A stretch of 64,000 nucleotides of DNA from positions 1 to 64,000 of the forward strand of contig CBFFYP010000008.1 of the NCBI GenBank assembly GCA_965646165.1, given 5' to 3'. Positions 16,820 through 24,369 of the stretch are shown here, piece by piece. A model generated the notes under the pieces. It was not told the DNA's origin. It did no database searches and was given only the letters and a program-made list of their open reading frames with translations. Made by a program: the position numbers and the translations under genes. Origin of the DNA: MGBC114844 sp910585855 (GTDB lineage Bacteria > Bacillota > Clostridia > Lachnospirales > Lachnospiraceae). Within the stretch, counting starts at the first letter, position 1. Every line of letters starts with the position of its first letter.

Positions 16820-17404
16820 ATGGAAAAATTCGATATCTTGTTTCAGGCTTGTATTATATTGGGGTTTGCCCTGCCATGTTTAAATCTGATTGTAGGATTT
16901 TTTGATGGACTGGACGGGGTAGCGGATTTGGATATGGACTTTAACGGGCATGGGGGTGCTGCTAATACTTTTTTTGTTTTTAATTTTACTTGTTTGATGT
17001 TGGCAGTAGGTGTCTTTGGAATATTTGGAAAGGTTCTTTTAGGACGAATTTTACTTGGTCTTGTTCTTTTGATTGCATCGGGCAGCGGAGTTTTGGCATA
17101 TATGGCTGTTTATCGGCTGGTGTTTTTGCCGCTTAGCCGAAATCGGTCACAGGTAGAAAGCCATAATTTTCAAGATTTAATTGGAAAAAAAGGGGTTTTG
17201 ATTTTGCAGATTACACAGGAGCATGACGGAACGATTCGAACCACGGACAGTACAGGGGCATCGATTACTTATAGGGCGGCTGCAAAGGAGAAAGAATTAA
17301 GAAAGCATAATAATTGTATGCCGCTTGGAATGAGAGTGCAGATTGTTGAGGTAATAGAGGAAAAGCATTGTTGTTATGTAGAGATGGTAGGAGGAGAAGA
17401 ATGA
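16820..17404 (+). CDS. NfeD-like membrane protein
   Basis: The protein has 194 aa. Hydrophobic segments near residues 8-28, 52-70 and 72-95 indicate about three membrane helices. A soluble C-terminal part (about 110-190; IGKKGVLILQITQ, PLGMRVQIVEVIE) fits the OB fold of NfeD proteins. It overlaps the start of a flotillin gene by the sequence ATGA. NfeD and flotillin partners are a known pair in bacterial membrane microdomains (YuaF-FloT type), which strongly supports this call. AGGAGG precedes ATG 16820. Confidence 0.85.
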   Translation: MEKFDILFQACIILGFALPCLNLIVGFFDGLDGVADLDMDFNGHGGAANTFFVFNFTCLMLAVGVFGIFGKVLLGRILLGLVLLIASGSGVLAYMAVYRLVFLPLSRNRSQVESHNFQDLIGKKGVLILQITQEHDGTIRTTDSTGASITYRAAAKEKELRKHNNCMPLGMRVQIVEVIEEKHCCYVEMVGGEE

Positions 17405-19068
17405 TTGGGATAATTAGTACATTTGGGACTGCAGGGATGGTTGCATTTGGTGTGATTGTACTTGTGGTTTTGGTTATTGTTTGTATTTTATCGACTTGGA
17501 AAAAAGTTCCTAGTGATAAAGCAGCCGTTATTGTTGGTGTTGGAAAGGCGAAAGTGGTAACAGGAGGCGGTACAATTCTGATTCCGATTTTGGAGCGAAT
17601 GGATACCATTACATTGGAAAATATTATGATTCCGGTGGAGATTAAGCAGACAAAGACTGCGCTTGGTGTTCCGATTAATGCAGAGGGCGTCGTTGTATTA
17701 AAGGTAAAAAATGATGCCAGCAGTATTATGACAGCGGTACAGCAGTTTCACTGCGGAAAAGAGCAGACTACGGTAGAAAATATTCGGACGCAGGCATCCG
17801 AGATCTGCAAAGGAAAACTTCGTGAGATTGTATCGGGGATGTCGGTAGAGGAAATCTATAATGGACGGGAGAAATTTGCGAATACCGTACAGGAAGTGGC
17901 AGGAACACAATTAGCGGAAATGGGTTTGGAATTGACATCTTTTACGATTAATGATATTTCGGATAATGAGGGTTACATTGAGGCACTTGGTAAGGAACAG
18001 ATTGCCAAAGTAAAAGCACAGGCAGCGATTGCAGAGGCACAAGCGGCAAAAGAACGGGATATTCAGACAGCAGAGGCGGCAAAAGAGCGGGAAATTAAAA
18101 CGGCGGAAGCAAGAAAGATTGGGGAAACAGCGAAACTGGAAGCAGATACACAGATTGCAGAAGCAAGTAAAAATAAGCAGTTAAAATTATTTGAATATCA
18201 AAGAGAGCAGGAAACAAAGAAGGCAGATGCTGATGCCGCTTATAAGATTCAGGAAAATATTGTAGCAAAGAAAGTAACCGATACACAGATGGACGCTGAA
18301 GTATTAAAACAGCAAAGAGCGAAAGAAGTAACTGAGGCGCAGGTACAGATTCAGATTGTAGCAGAGCAGAAAAATATTGAACTTGCTAAGAAAAAGGCAG
18401 AGAGAAAAGAAGCAGAACTTCAGGAACTGGTAATTAAGCCGGCAGAGGCGGATTTGGCAAAGCAGAAGTTGGACGCAGAGGCAAGAAAGTTTGAAGAAAT
18501 TAAAAGAGCAGAGGCAGATGCGGAAAGAAAAAAGTTAGATGCCAGTGCAGAGGCGGAAAAGCTAAGACTGGAAGGAGAAGCAAGAGCTGCTATTATTGAG
18601 GCACAAGGAAAGGCAGAAGCCGATGCTATCCGGGCAAAAGGAATGGCGGAAGCAGAAGCGTTAGAGAAAAAGGCAGAAGCACTTGCAAAGATGAACGAAG
18701 CAGGTAAGCTGCAGATGGTAATTGAAAAGCTGCCGGATGTGGCAAGAGCCGTTTCAGAGCCGCTTGCAAAAATTGGTGATATTACGATTATTGGTGGTGG
18801 AAACGGAGAGAATGGTGCAAGTGCCGTAGATGTGGCACGGATGACGACAGGATCAATAAAGGCAGTTATGGATTGTATGAAGGATGTGGTTGGATTTGAT
18901 TTAAGCGAAGTAATGCGGGCGCAGACATTTGAAGGAAAGACAACACGAAATATTCATGTGGATGTCAATGGTTTGGAGGATGCATCCGATACGGTAAAAG
19001 ATGCTGTAGCTGCTGCAGTTCTTACAAATGATTGGAAAGAAGAAAGGGTTAATAAAGATGGAATATAG
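17401..19068 (+). CDS. Flotillin-like protein (SPFH/YqiK family)
   Basis: The protein has 555 aa. An N-terminal membrane anchor (about 1-35) is followed by an SPFH/PHB domain (about 40-200; GGGTILIPILERMDTI, LRIVS-type core). A long Ala/Glu/Lys-rich coiled coil with EA repeats follows (about 205-430), and a C-terminal tail. Flotillins organise membrane microdomains, and the NfeD-like gene immediately upstream is the usual partner. GGAGGAG (17389-17395) fits ATG 17401; the upstream in-frame ATG at 17368 lies inside the nfeD gene. Its 3' end overlaps the next gene by 11 bp, so all three are co-translated. Confidence 0.92.
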   Translation: MIGIISTFGTAGMVAFGVIVLVVLVIVCILSTWKKVPSDKAAVIVGVGKAKVVTGGGTILIPILERMDTITLENIMIPVEIKQTKTALGVPINAEGVVVLKVKNDASSIMTAVQQFHCGKEQTTVENIRTQASEICKGKLREIVSGMSVEEIYNGREKFANTVQEVAGTQLAEMGLELTSFTINDISDNEGYIEALGKEQIAKVKAQAAIAEAQAAKERDIQTAEAAKEREIKTAEARKIGETAKLEADTQIAEASKNKQLKLFEYQREQETKKADADAAYKIQENIVAKKVTDTQMDAEVLKQQRAKEVTEAQVQIQIVAEQKNIELAKKKAERKEAELQELVIKPAEADLAKQKLDAEARKFEEIKRAEADAERKKLDASAEAEKLRLEGEARAAIIEAQGKAEADAIRAKGMAEAEALEKKAEALAKMNEAGKLQMVIEKLPDVARAVSEPLAKIGDITIIGGGNGENGASAVDVARMTTGSIKAVMDCMKDVVGFDLSEVMRAQTFEGKTTRNIHVDVNGLEDASDTVKDAVAAAVLTNDWKEERVNKDGI

Positions 19069-20197
19069 AGAAATGGAACGGCTCGGAGTAGCACCTTCTA
19101 TGCTGGGATTTGGATGTATGAGGTTTCCTCAGCGTTTGGACGGAACGATTGATGAGGCAGAAGCAGAGCAGATGATAGAGAAAGCTATTGCAGAAGGAGT
19201 GACCTATTTTGATACGGCTTATCCCTATCACAATGGAGAAAGTGAGAAATTTGTCGGAAGGGTGTTAAAAAAGCATTCAAGATCATCTTTTTATCTGGCA
19301 ACGAAACTGCCTGTCTGGAAAGTAAATTCAAAAGAGGATGCGGTGCAGCTTTTTGAAGAACAGCTTGCACGGCTTCAGGTAGATACGATAGATTTTTATC
19401 TGCTTCATGCTTTAAATAAAGAACGCTGGGCTAAAATGGAAGAAATTGGAATTATTTCTTTATGTGAAGAGTGGAAAGCACAGGGAAAGATTCGGTATTT
19501 AGGATTTTCTTTTCATGATGAATATGCTGTTTTTGAAAAAATTTTATCAAGCTATAGATGGGATTTTTGCCAGATTCAGTATAATTATATGGATCGTGAA
19601 ATTCAGGCAGGGGATAGAGGTTATGCACTTGCTGAAAAACTTGGCGTTCCTATGATTGTGATGGAGCCGATTAAAGGCGGTGCATTGGGGGAACTGCCAG
19701 AAGAGCTGACAGAGATTTTTAGAAAAGCAGATCCAGATGCTTCTACGGCTTCTTGGGCACTGCGGTGGGTAGGAACACATAAAAATGTAAAAGTAATTTT
19801 AAGCGGGATGTCTGCCTATCAGCAGGTGTTGGATAATCTGGATACATTTTCTGTATTTCGTCCGCTTTCATTGGAAGAAGAAAAGCTGGTGGAAGAGGTA
19901 GCAGATAAGATAAAAAAACGGATAAAAAATGGATGTACGGGATGTGAGTATTGTATGCCTTGTCCGTTTGGTGTGGAGATTCCGAAAAACTTTTCTATTT
20001 GGAATGAATATTCCATGTATGGAAATAAAGAAAGGGCAAAGAAACGTTATCAGATGATGGAAGAAAAAGCAAGAGCGGATCAGTGCAGAGAGTGTGGGAA
20101 ATGCGAAACAGTTTGTCCGCAGGCACTGCAGATTCGGCAGGACTTAAAAAAGGTGGCGTGTGAATTTTTGGAGGAGAGGACGCCGGAATCCGAATAG
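19058..20197 (+). CDS. Aldo/keto reductase with C-terminal ferredoxin domain
   Basis: The TIM-barrel reductase fills residues 1-270; GFGCMRFPQ, FDTAYPYHNGESE and LLHALNKERW carry the family pattern with catalytic Asp and Tyr. The C-terminal 90 residues have two 4Fe-4S cysteine sets, CTGCEYCMPCPFGV and CRECGKCETVCPQ. Such enzymes probably exchange electrons with ferredoxin; the substrate is unknown. ATG 19058 after AGAAAGGG is preferred to the upstream ATG 19028 inside the flotillin gene. The last codons (encoding about RTPESE) and the stop codon lie within the arm of family A repeat A3, so the repeat insertion defined this C terminus. Confidence 0.9.
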   Translation: MEYREMERLGVAPSMLGFGCMRFPQRLDGTIDEAEAEQMIEKAIAEGVTYFDTAYPYHNGESEKFVGRVLKKHSRSSFYLATKLPVWKVNSKEDAVQLFEEQLARLQVDTIDFYLLHALNKERWAKMEEIGIISLCEEWKAQGKIRYLGFSFHDEYAVFEKILSSYRWDFCQIQYNYMDREIQAGDRGYALAEKLGVPMIVMEPIKGGALGELPEELTEIFRKADPDASTASWALRWVGTHKNVKVILSGMSAYQQVLDNLDTFSVFRPLSLEEEKLVEEVADKIKKRIKNGCTGCEYCMPCPFGVEIPKNFSIWNEYSMYGNKERAKKRYQMMEEKARADQCRECGKCETVCPQALQIRQDLKKVACEFLEERTPESE

Positions 20198-21228
20198 AGG
20201 TCTGCTCCGAGCCCGCTTGCTCTTAGCATTTTCTATTTCCACATAGCGGACACATAAGACGCTAAAACACAGCAATACAACATCTAAGTGCTGACGGGAA
20301 ATGATAACTCTGTGCACAGGATAAACTTACAAATTAAAATTTTTATATGACATACTAAGGATGCTGCAGGAAAGGGGTTTCTTTCACCGGACGCAAGAGG
20401 CGGTTTGCTCCTGTCCTTTGCCTGCTCCACTCCGAACGGAAAGAAAGTCTAGGGCTTCTGTATTTACGCAGATTCTACCGGACGAACCGGGGCGCAATTC
20501 GCCCTCATCACAACCAAAACGAAGCTGATGTAAGGAAGGATATTATCAGCCCAAAATCATTCTCTTCCCTATTATCCGGGCTAAACACGCCCCTTTTTTT
20601 GCATACCCTGCATGGAAGCAGGATATACAAAAAATTCTAGGTGTTTCCACAGAAGCCAAGACTTTCTAACCGTTTTCCGAAGTCGCAGGCAAAGGACAGG
20701 AGCAAACCGCCTCTCGCTGTTAGTTGGAGCACGGCAGAAACGATGATTTCTTACAGAATAAATCTTCCGTAAAGTTCGGAATCTGCTTCTTTTTTTGTTC
20801 CGGGGTCAAGAAACAGCCAGATTGGAAAACGGTGGGCAGCCTGCAGTGACTTTGGAAAAAAGTTAGAAGTTCTTAGACTTCTGCTCGAAAACCTAAGATT
20901 TTTTTCACATCCTGCTTCCATGCAGGGTGTGAAAAAAAAGGGGCGTGTTTAGCCCGGATGATAGGGAAGTGGTGGTCTTATGGCTGGAAGAATCCTTCCT
21001 TACACCCGTTTTGTTTTGGCTGCAGTAAGGGCGAATTGCGCCCCGGTCTGTCCGGTTGGAGGAAGGAAAAGGCAGAAGTCTTAGAACTTCTTGCTTTTTG
21101 GAAACCGGAACAGCAGGATGTCCAACGTTTTCCAATCTGGCGTCCTTCCAGCGTATATTTTTTTAAGTTTATCCTGCTTTGTACAGACCTCTATTTGGAT
21201 TCTGGTTGTATGCTCCAGACTGAAAGAA
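20173..21228 (+). repeat. Family A structured repeat interrupted by a family B unit (A3)
   Basis: The left part (20173-20316) carries arm GGAATCCGAATAGAGGTCTG and the conserved core up to CTCTGTGCA. The right part (21177-21228) resumes with CTTTGTACAGACCTC and the arm complement TTTGGATTCTGG. Between them sits an 860-bp B unit (20317-21176). CTCTGTGCA and CTTTGTACA on the two sides look like a diverged 9-bp target duplication. Confidence 0.8.
20317..21176. mobile_element. Complete family B composite unit with terminal inverted repeats
   Basis: It begins CAGGATAAACTTA (20317-20329) and ends TAAGTTTATCCTG (21164-21176), perfect 13-bp inverted ends. Inside are a type 1 half (arms GAGGCGGTTTGCTCCTGTCC and its exact complement near 20700) and an inverted type 2 half (arms with GCCAGATTGGAAAACGGTGG). 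No open reading frame resembling a transposase is present, so it is a non-autonomous, MITE-like element. It lies inside an A repeat, which shows that it moved after A was in place. Confidence 0.82.
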
Positions 21229-21304
21229 TAGTAGTTTGTAGAAGGGAAGGTTTATGATTGTATTGGAGTTGTGGTGAGGTTGGTTTTAAGAAGGTAGGGT
21301 ATGG

Positions 21305-21898
21305 GTGTTGAAACAGATAGGATTACAGATTTCATTTACGAAGGAGGAGAGAAGGAAAATACAAAAGAAATATCATTTTGAGGAAAGGGATTCTCAGCGG
21401 TTTGACTGGATGGTGGAGTTATTAGGAAGTGTGGTGCGGGCAAAGGCTTGGTATCGGATTTGCCGGGAGAAAGAGATAGAGGAACTGCCTTGTTCTTGTT
21501 ATGCGGCAGTGGTTGTAACTTTGTCGGAGTATAGTGATCGGTTGATTGCTTTGGAAAGTGAGGCGGGAAATCTTTTGGATGCTTATATGTTAGATTGTAT
21601 TGCTTTGGAGTTTTTACAGAAAGCATATCGGCAGACAGCACAGCAGATTTATCAGGAAACGCAGCTTTGGCAGGGAGAGTATTATTTTTTTGGAGAGCAG
21701 CTTCCTTTGGAGTATTTGCCGTCTATTTTGGAAACGTTTCCGAATATACCAGTTCAGTTAAATTCGTCAGGAATGATAATCCCGATAAAATCTGTGGTTT
21801 ACCTTGCAGAATTAGTGGAAGAACTAAAAGAAGGGATGGATGATATTTGTTTTGCTTGTAAAAATCAAGAATGTATCTATCGAAAGGAACAAAAATAA
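21305..21898 (+). CDS. MetH reactivation-domain-like protein
   Basis: The protein has 197 aa. Its C-terminal half matches the activation domain of B12-dependent methionine synthase in pattern: LLDAYMLDCIALEFLQKAYR (helix), LPLEYLPSILE, MIIPIKSVVYLAEL (the SAM-site strand usually read as PSKSV) and a final CFACKNQECIYR cysteine cluster. Free-standing forms of this domain are common in clostridia beside corrinoid proteins. Here it is followed with no gap by cobO. It is divergent, so identification is probable rather than certain. The start is GTG 21305 with AAGGTAGGG upstream; the TAA stop touches the ATG of cobO. Confidence 0.68.
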   Translation: MLKQIGLQISFTKEERRKIQKKYHFEERDSQRFDWMVELLGSVVRAKAWYRICREKEIEELPCSCYAAVVVTLSEYSDRLIALESEAGNLLDAYMLDCIALEFLQKAYRQTAQQIYQETQLWQGEYYFFGEQLPLEYLPSILETFPNIPVQLNSSGMIIPIKSVVYLAELVEELKEGMDDICFACKNQECIYRKEQK

Positions 21899-22426
21899 AT
21901 GGAAAAGGGAATGATTCAAGTTTACTGTGGAAATGGAAAGGGAAAGACAACGGCTGCAATAGGACTTGTAATTCGGGCAGTGGGAAGAGGAAAAAAGGTG
22001 ATTTTTGCTCAATTTTTAAAAGGGACAAAGACAGGAGAGTTAGAAGTTTTGAAGCAGCTTTCTAATGTAACAGTAATCAGAAATCCGAAAGAATTAGGAT
22101 TTTTATCTCGGATGAATGATTTAGAAAAGAGAGAAGTGACAGAGTTTCACAATCAAACTTTAGAGAAGATACAGAAAATACTTTTAGAAGAAATGATTGA
22201 TTTACTAGTTTTAGATGAATTGACTTATCCATATATATGGAATTTAATTGATAAAGAAAAAGTAGAAGCATTGATTTTACAAAAGCCAGAAAAGTTAGAA
22301 ATTGTAATTACCGGGAGAGAACCAGATTCATTTTTTTTAGAACATGCGGATTATATTACAGATATGCAATGTATTAGACATCCTTATCAAAAGGGGATTA
22401 AGGCAAGAGAGGGAATTGAATATTAG
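21899..22426 (+). CDS. cobO: Cob(I)yrinic acid a,c-diamide adenosyltransferase
   Basis: This ATP:corrinoid adenosyltransferase attaches the 5'-deoxyadenosyl ligand to cobalt. The P-loop GNGKGKTTAAIG lies near residue 10, VIFAQFLKG near 37, and LLVLDELTYPYIW (Walker B-like) near 101. At 175 aa it is typical of the BtuR/CobO family. The upstream MetH-activation-like gene is joined to it (stop then start without a gap), which supports a corrinoid maintenance pair. The codons are more AT-rich than the gene before it. Confidence 0.92.
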   Translation: MEKGMIQVYCGNGKGKTTAAIGLVIRAVGRGKKVIFAQFLKGTKTGELEVLKQLSNVTVIRNPKELGFLSRMNDLEKREVTEFHNQTLEKIQKILLEEMIDLLVLDELTYPYIWNLIDKEKVEALILQKPEKLEIVITGREPDSFFLEHADYITDMQCIRHPYQKGIKAREGIEY

Positions 22427-22427
22427 G

Positions 22428-22500
22428 GAACACTAAAATTCAAAGGAAGGTCTGCATTGGGCTTACTTGCGCTAAGGAATCGTATCTCCGATTGTGCCTA
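22428..22500 (+). repeat. Family A fragment (A4)
   Basis: Only the left arm and start of the core remain: ACTAAAATTCAAAGGAAGG, then a diverged GGCTTACTTGCGCTAAGGAAT. It lies just after the cobO stop codon, on the same strand as the gene, like the full copies. Confidence 0.5.
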
Positions 22501-22689
22501 TCAAAAAGCCTTGCCGTGGCTCGGCTATAAAAAATTTTATGGGGAAATTGGATTTCTAAGTTAAGTTTGAGATAAGATGAAGGGGAAAAATGAAAATAAA
22601 AATATTTTGAAATTTTGAATGGATTTTTTTCTGTGAATCGTATTAGAAGTGAAGTCAGAAGTGGTTATCAAATAGAATGGAGGAATATC

Positions 22690-23037
22690 ATGAGAAAAAA
22701 ATTTTTAAGTGTTTTAGGAATGACTGTTATTTTATCAATGTATGCGACAACTGCATTTGCGGCGTGTCCTAGGGGCGGATGTAATTTTGTAGATGCAGAT
22801 GGCGATGGTATCTGTGATAATTCTGGGAGTATGTGTATCTATACGGATGCGGACGGAGATGGTATTTGTGATAACTGCGGCAGTTATCACTGGTGTGGTA
22901 TGGCTGGAATTGGCTGTGGCGGAAATTTTGTGGATGAAGATGGTGATGGAATCTGTGATAATTATGTAGCCGGTCAATGCAGAGGAAATGGACGGGGAAG
23001 ATATGGATGCGGGTTTCGGGGCGGGCGCAACAGATAA
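22690..23037 (+). CDS. Small secreted protein with three DxDGDGICDN repeats
   Basis: The protein has 115 aa. A signal peptide ends at about residue 24 (TTAFA-ACP). The mature part has three copies of a DADGDGICDN motif, a calcium-loop type sequence as in thrombospondin type-3 or dockerin-like EF loops, separated by Cys- and Gly-rich stretches. It ends in a basic GRGRYGCGFRGGRNR tail. A secreted calcium-binding peptide is inferred; its role is unknown. GGAGG 8 nt upstream fixes ATG 22690; the in-frame ATG at 22615 has no ribosome site. It lies 15 bp before an ECF sigma gene, so it is probably its target or co-regulated cargo. Confidence 0.8.
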   Translation: MRKKFLSVLGMTVILSMYATTAFAACPRGGCNFVDADGDGICDNSGSMCIYTDADGDGICDNCGSYHWCGMAGIGCGGNFVDEDGDGICDNYVAGQCRGNGRGRYGCGFRGGRNR

Positions 23038-23052
23038 CAAAAAGGAATCATT

Positions 23053-23538
23053 ATGCGGAGCGAACAGGAAACAATCAGAGCCATTGAACGGTATTCTGAT
23101 ACCGTTCGGCGGCTTTGTATGATACATTTGAAGAATAATGCCGATACAGAGGATATATTTCAAACCGTGTTTTTGAAGTATGTCCTTAGTTCCGTTTCTT
23201 TTGAGAATGATGAGCATGAAAGGGCGTGGTTTATCCGAGTTACTATCAATGCCTGTAAAGATTTACTGAAAAGCTTTTTCCGCAGCCATACTGTTTCATT
23301 GGATAATATTATAGAACGATCGACAGAGTTACCTTCTGATTACAGAGATGTTTGGGAAGCTGTATTTTCACTTCCTCAAAAATATCGGGATGTTGTATAT
23401 CTGCATTACTTTGAAGATTATACTGCTCCGCAGATTAGCCGTATTTTAGGTAAAAATGTGAATACGATTTATACGCTCCTGACTCGTTCTAAACAGATGT
23501 TAAGAGAAAAGCTGGGAGGTGGCTATGAATATGAATAA
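23053..23538 (+). CDS. ECF-type RNA polymerase sigma factor
   Basis: The protein has 161 aa. Region 2 (about 10-75; ADTEDIFQTVFLKYV) and region 4 (about 105-155; LPQKYRDVVYLHYFEDYTAPQ, then the helix-turn-helix ISRILGKNVNTIYTLLTRSK) are clear. Its stop codon overlaps the start of an RsgI-like membrane anti-sigma gene, the usual sigma/anti-sigma arrangement. It probably controls its own operon, including the secreted DxDGDG protein upstream. Confidence 0.93.
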   Translation: MRSEQETIRAIERYSDTVRRLCMIHLKNNADTEDIFQTVFLKYVLSSVSFENDEHERAWFIRVTINACKDLLKSFFRSHTVSLDNIIERSTELPSDYRDVWEAVFSLPQKYRDVVYLHYFEDYTAPQISRILGKNVNTIYTLLTRSKQMLREKLGGGYEYE

Positions 23539-24298
23539 TATGTTTAAAGAACTCTTCAGTTCGGTACAGGCAGAGGAAGAATTAAAAAACCAAACCAAAG
23601 CATTTCTCGCAAGGAAAACACAAGGATATACCAAACTGAAAACAAAAAATAGGAAATATTTTCTTTATACTGCAGCATGTGTATGTCTTTTCTTTATGCT
23701 GTTTGGAGGACATTGGCTTTATTTTACTCCTATAGCACAAATCAGTATTGATATAAACCCTTCTATTGAGATGAGCATCAATCGGTTTGAACAAGTGATT
23801 TTTGTAAACGATTTTAACGAGGATGGGAGAGAGTTTTCTGATACTTTAAATATAAAATATAAGAATTATGCAGATGCTATTGAACAAATATTGAATAATG
23901 ATATTATAACGGCGTTGTTATCCGATAACGAAGTTATGACAATTACAGTAATAGGTTCAGACGGACAGCGATCCGCTAAAATCCTTTCGGGGGTTGAAGC
24001 ATGTACGGCAAGGCAGAACAATACCTATTGTTATTTTGCATCCTCAGAAGAGGTTGCCGTAGCCCATGAAATGGGGCTTTCGTGTGGAAAATATAGAGCT
24101 TTTTTGGAATTGCAGCTTCTTGATTCCAATATTACTTCTGAAACAGTACAGAGGATGACAATGAGAGAAATTCGGGAGCTAATTGACAGACTTTCGTCGG
24201 ATAGTGAGAATCATTCTTCATCATATAATAATCGGGGAAACGGATATCATGGACGTGGCGGCGGTCATGGATGGAGAAATGGAGAAACGTTGCCTTAA
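23525..24298 (+). CDS. RsgI-like transmembrane anti-sigma factor
   Basis: The protein has about 257 aa. A short cytoplasmic N terminus (1-50) is followed by a single membrane helix (about 54-72; LYTAACVCLFFMLFGG) and an outside domain starting ISIDINPSIEMSINRFEQVI, the hallmark of RsgI-family anti-sigma factors. The C-terminal tail is Ser/Asn/Gly/His-rich. It most likely sequesters the ECF factor until an outside signal arrives. GGGAGG at 23514-23519 fits ATG 23525 (5 nt). The gene overlaps the sigma gene by 14 bp. Confidence 0.85.
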   Translation: MNMNNMFKELFSSVQAEEELKNQTKAFLARKTQGYTKLKTKNRKYFLYTAACVCLFFMLFGGHWLYFTPIAQISIDINPSIEMSINRFEQVIFVNDFNEDGREFSDTLNIKYKNYADAIEQILNNDIITALLSDNEVMTITVIGSDGQRSAKILSGVEACTARQNNTYCYFASSEEVAVAHEMGLSCGKYRAFLELQLLDSNITSETVQRMTMREIRELIDRLSSDSENHSSSYNNRGNGYHGRGGGHGWRNGETLP

Positions 24299-24310
24299 TT
24301 TAGTTTCATA

Positions 24311-24367
24311 AAAAGGGGACGCTGAAATCGAAGAGAAGGTCTATTTCGGCGTCCTCCCCTTTAAAAA
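24311..24367. terminator. Hairpin between converging genes (core-less family A)
   Basis: AAAGGGGACGCTGAAAT pairs with ATTTCGGCGTCCTCCCCTTT, with A and T runs outside, so it could stop transcription from both sides between the anti-sigma gene (plus) and the chemoreceptor gene (minus). GGACGCTGAAATC and the short AAGGTCT loop mark it as a family A copy that has lost its core. Confidence 0.7.
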
Positions 24368-24369
24368 AA

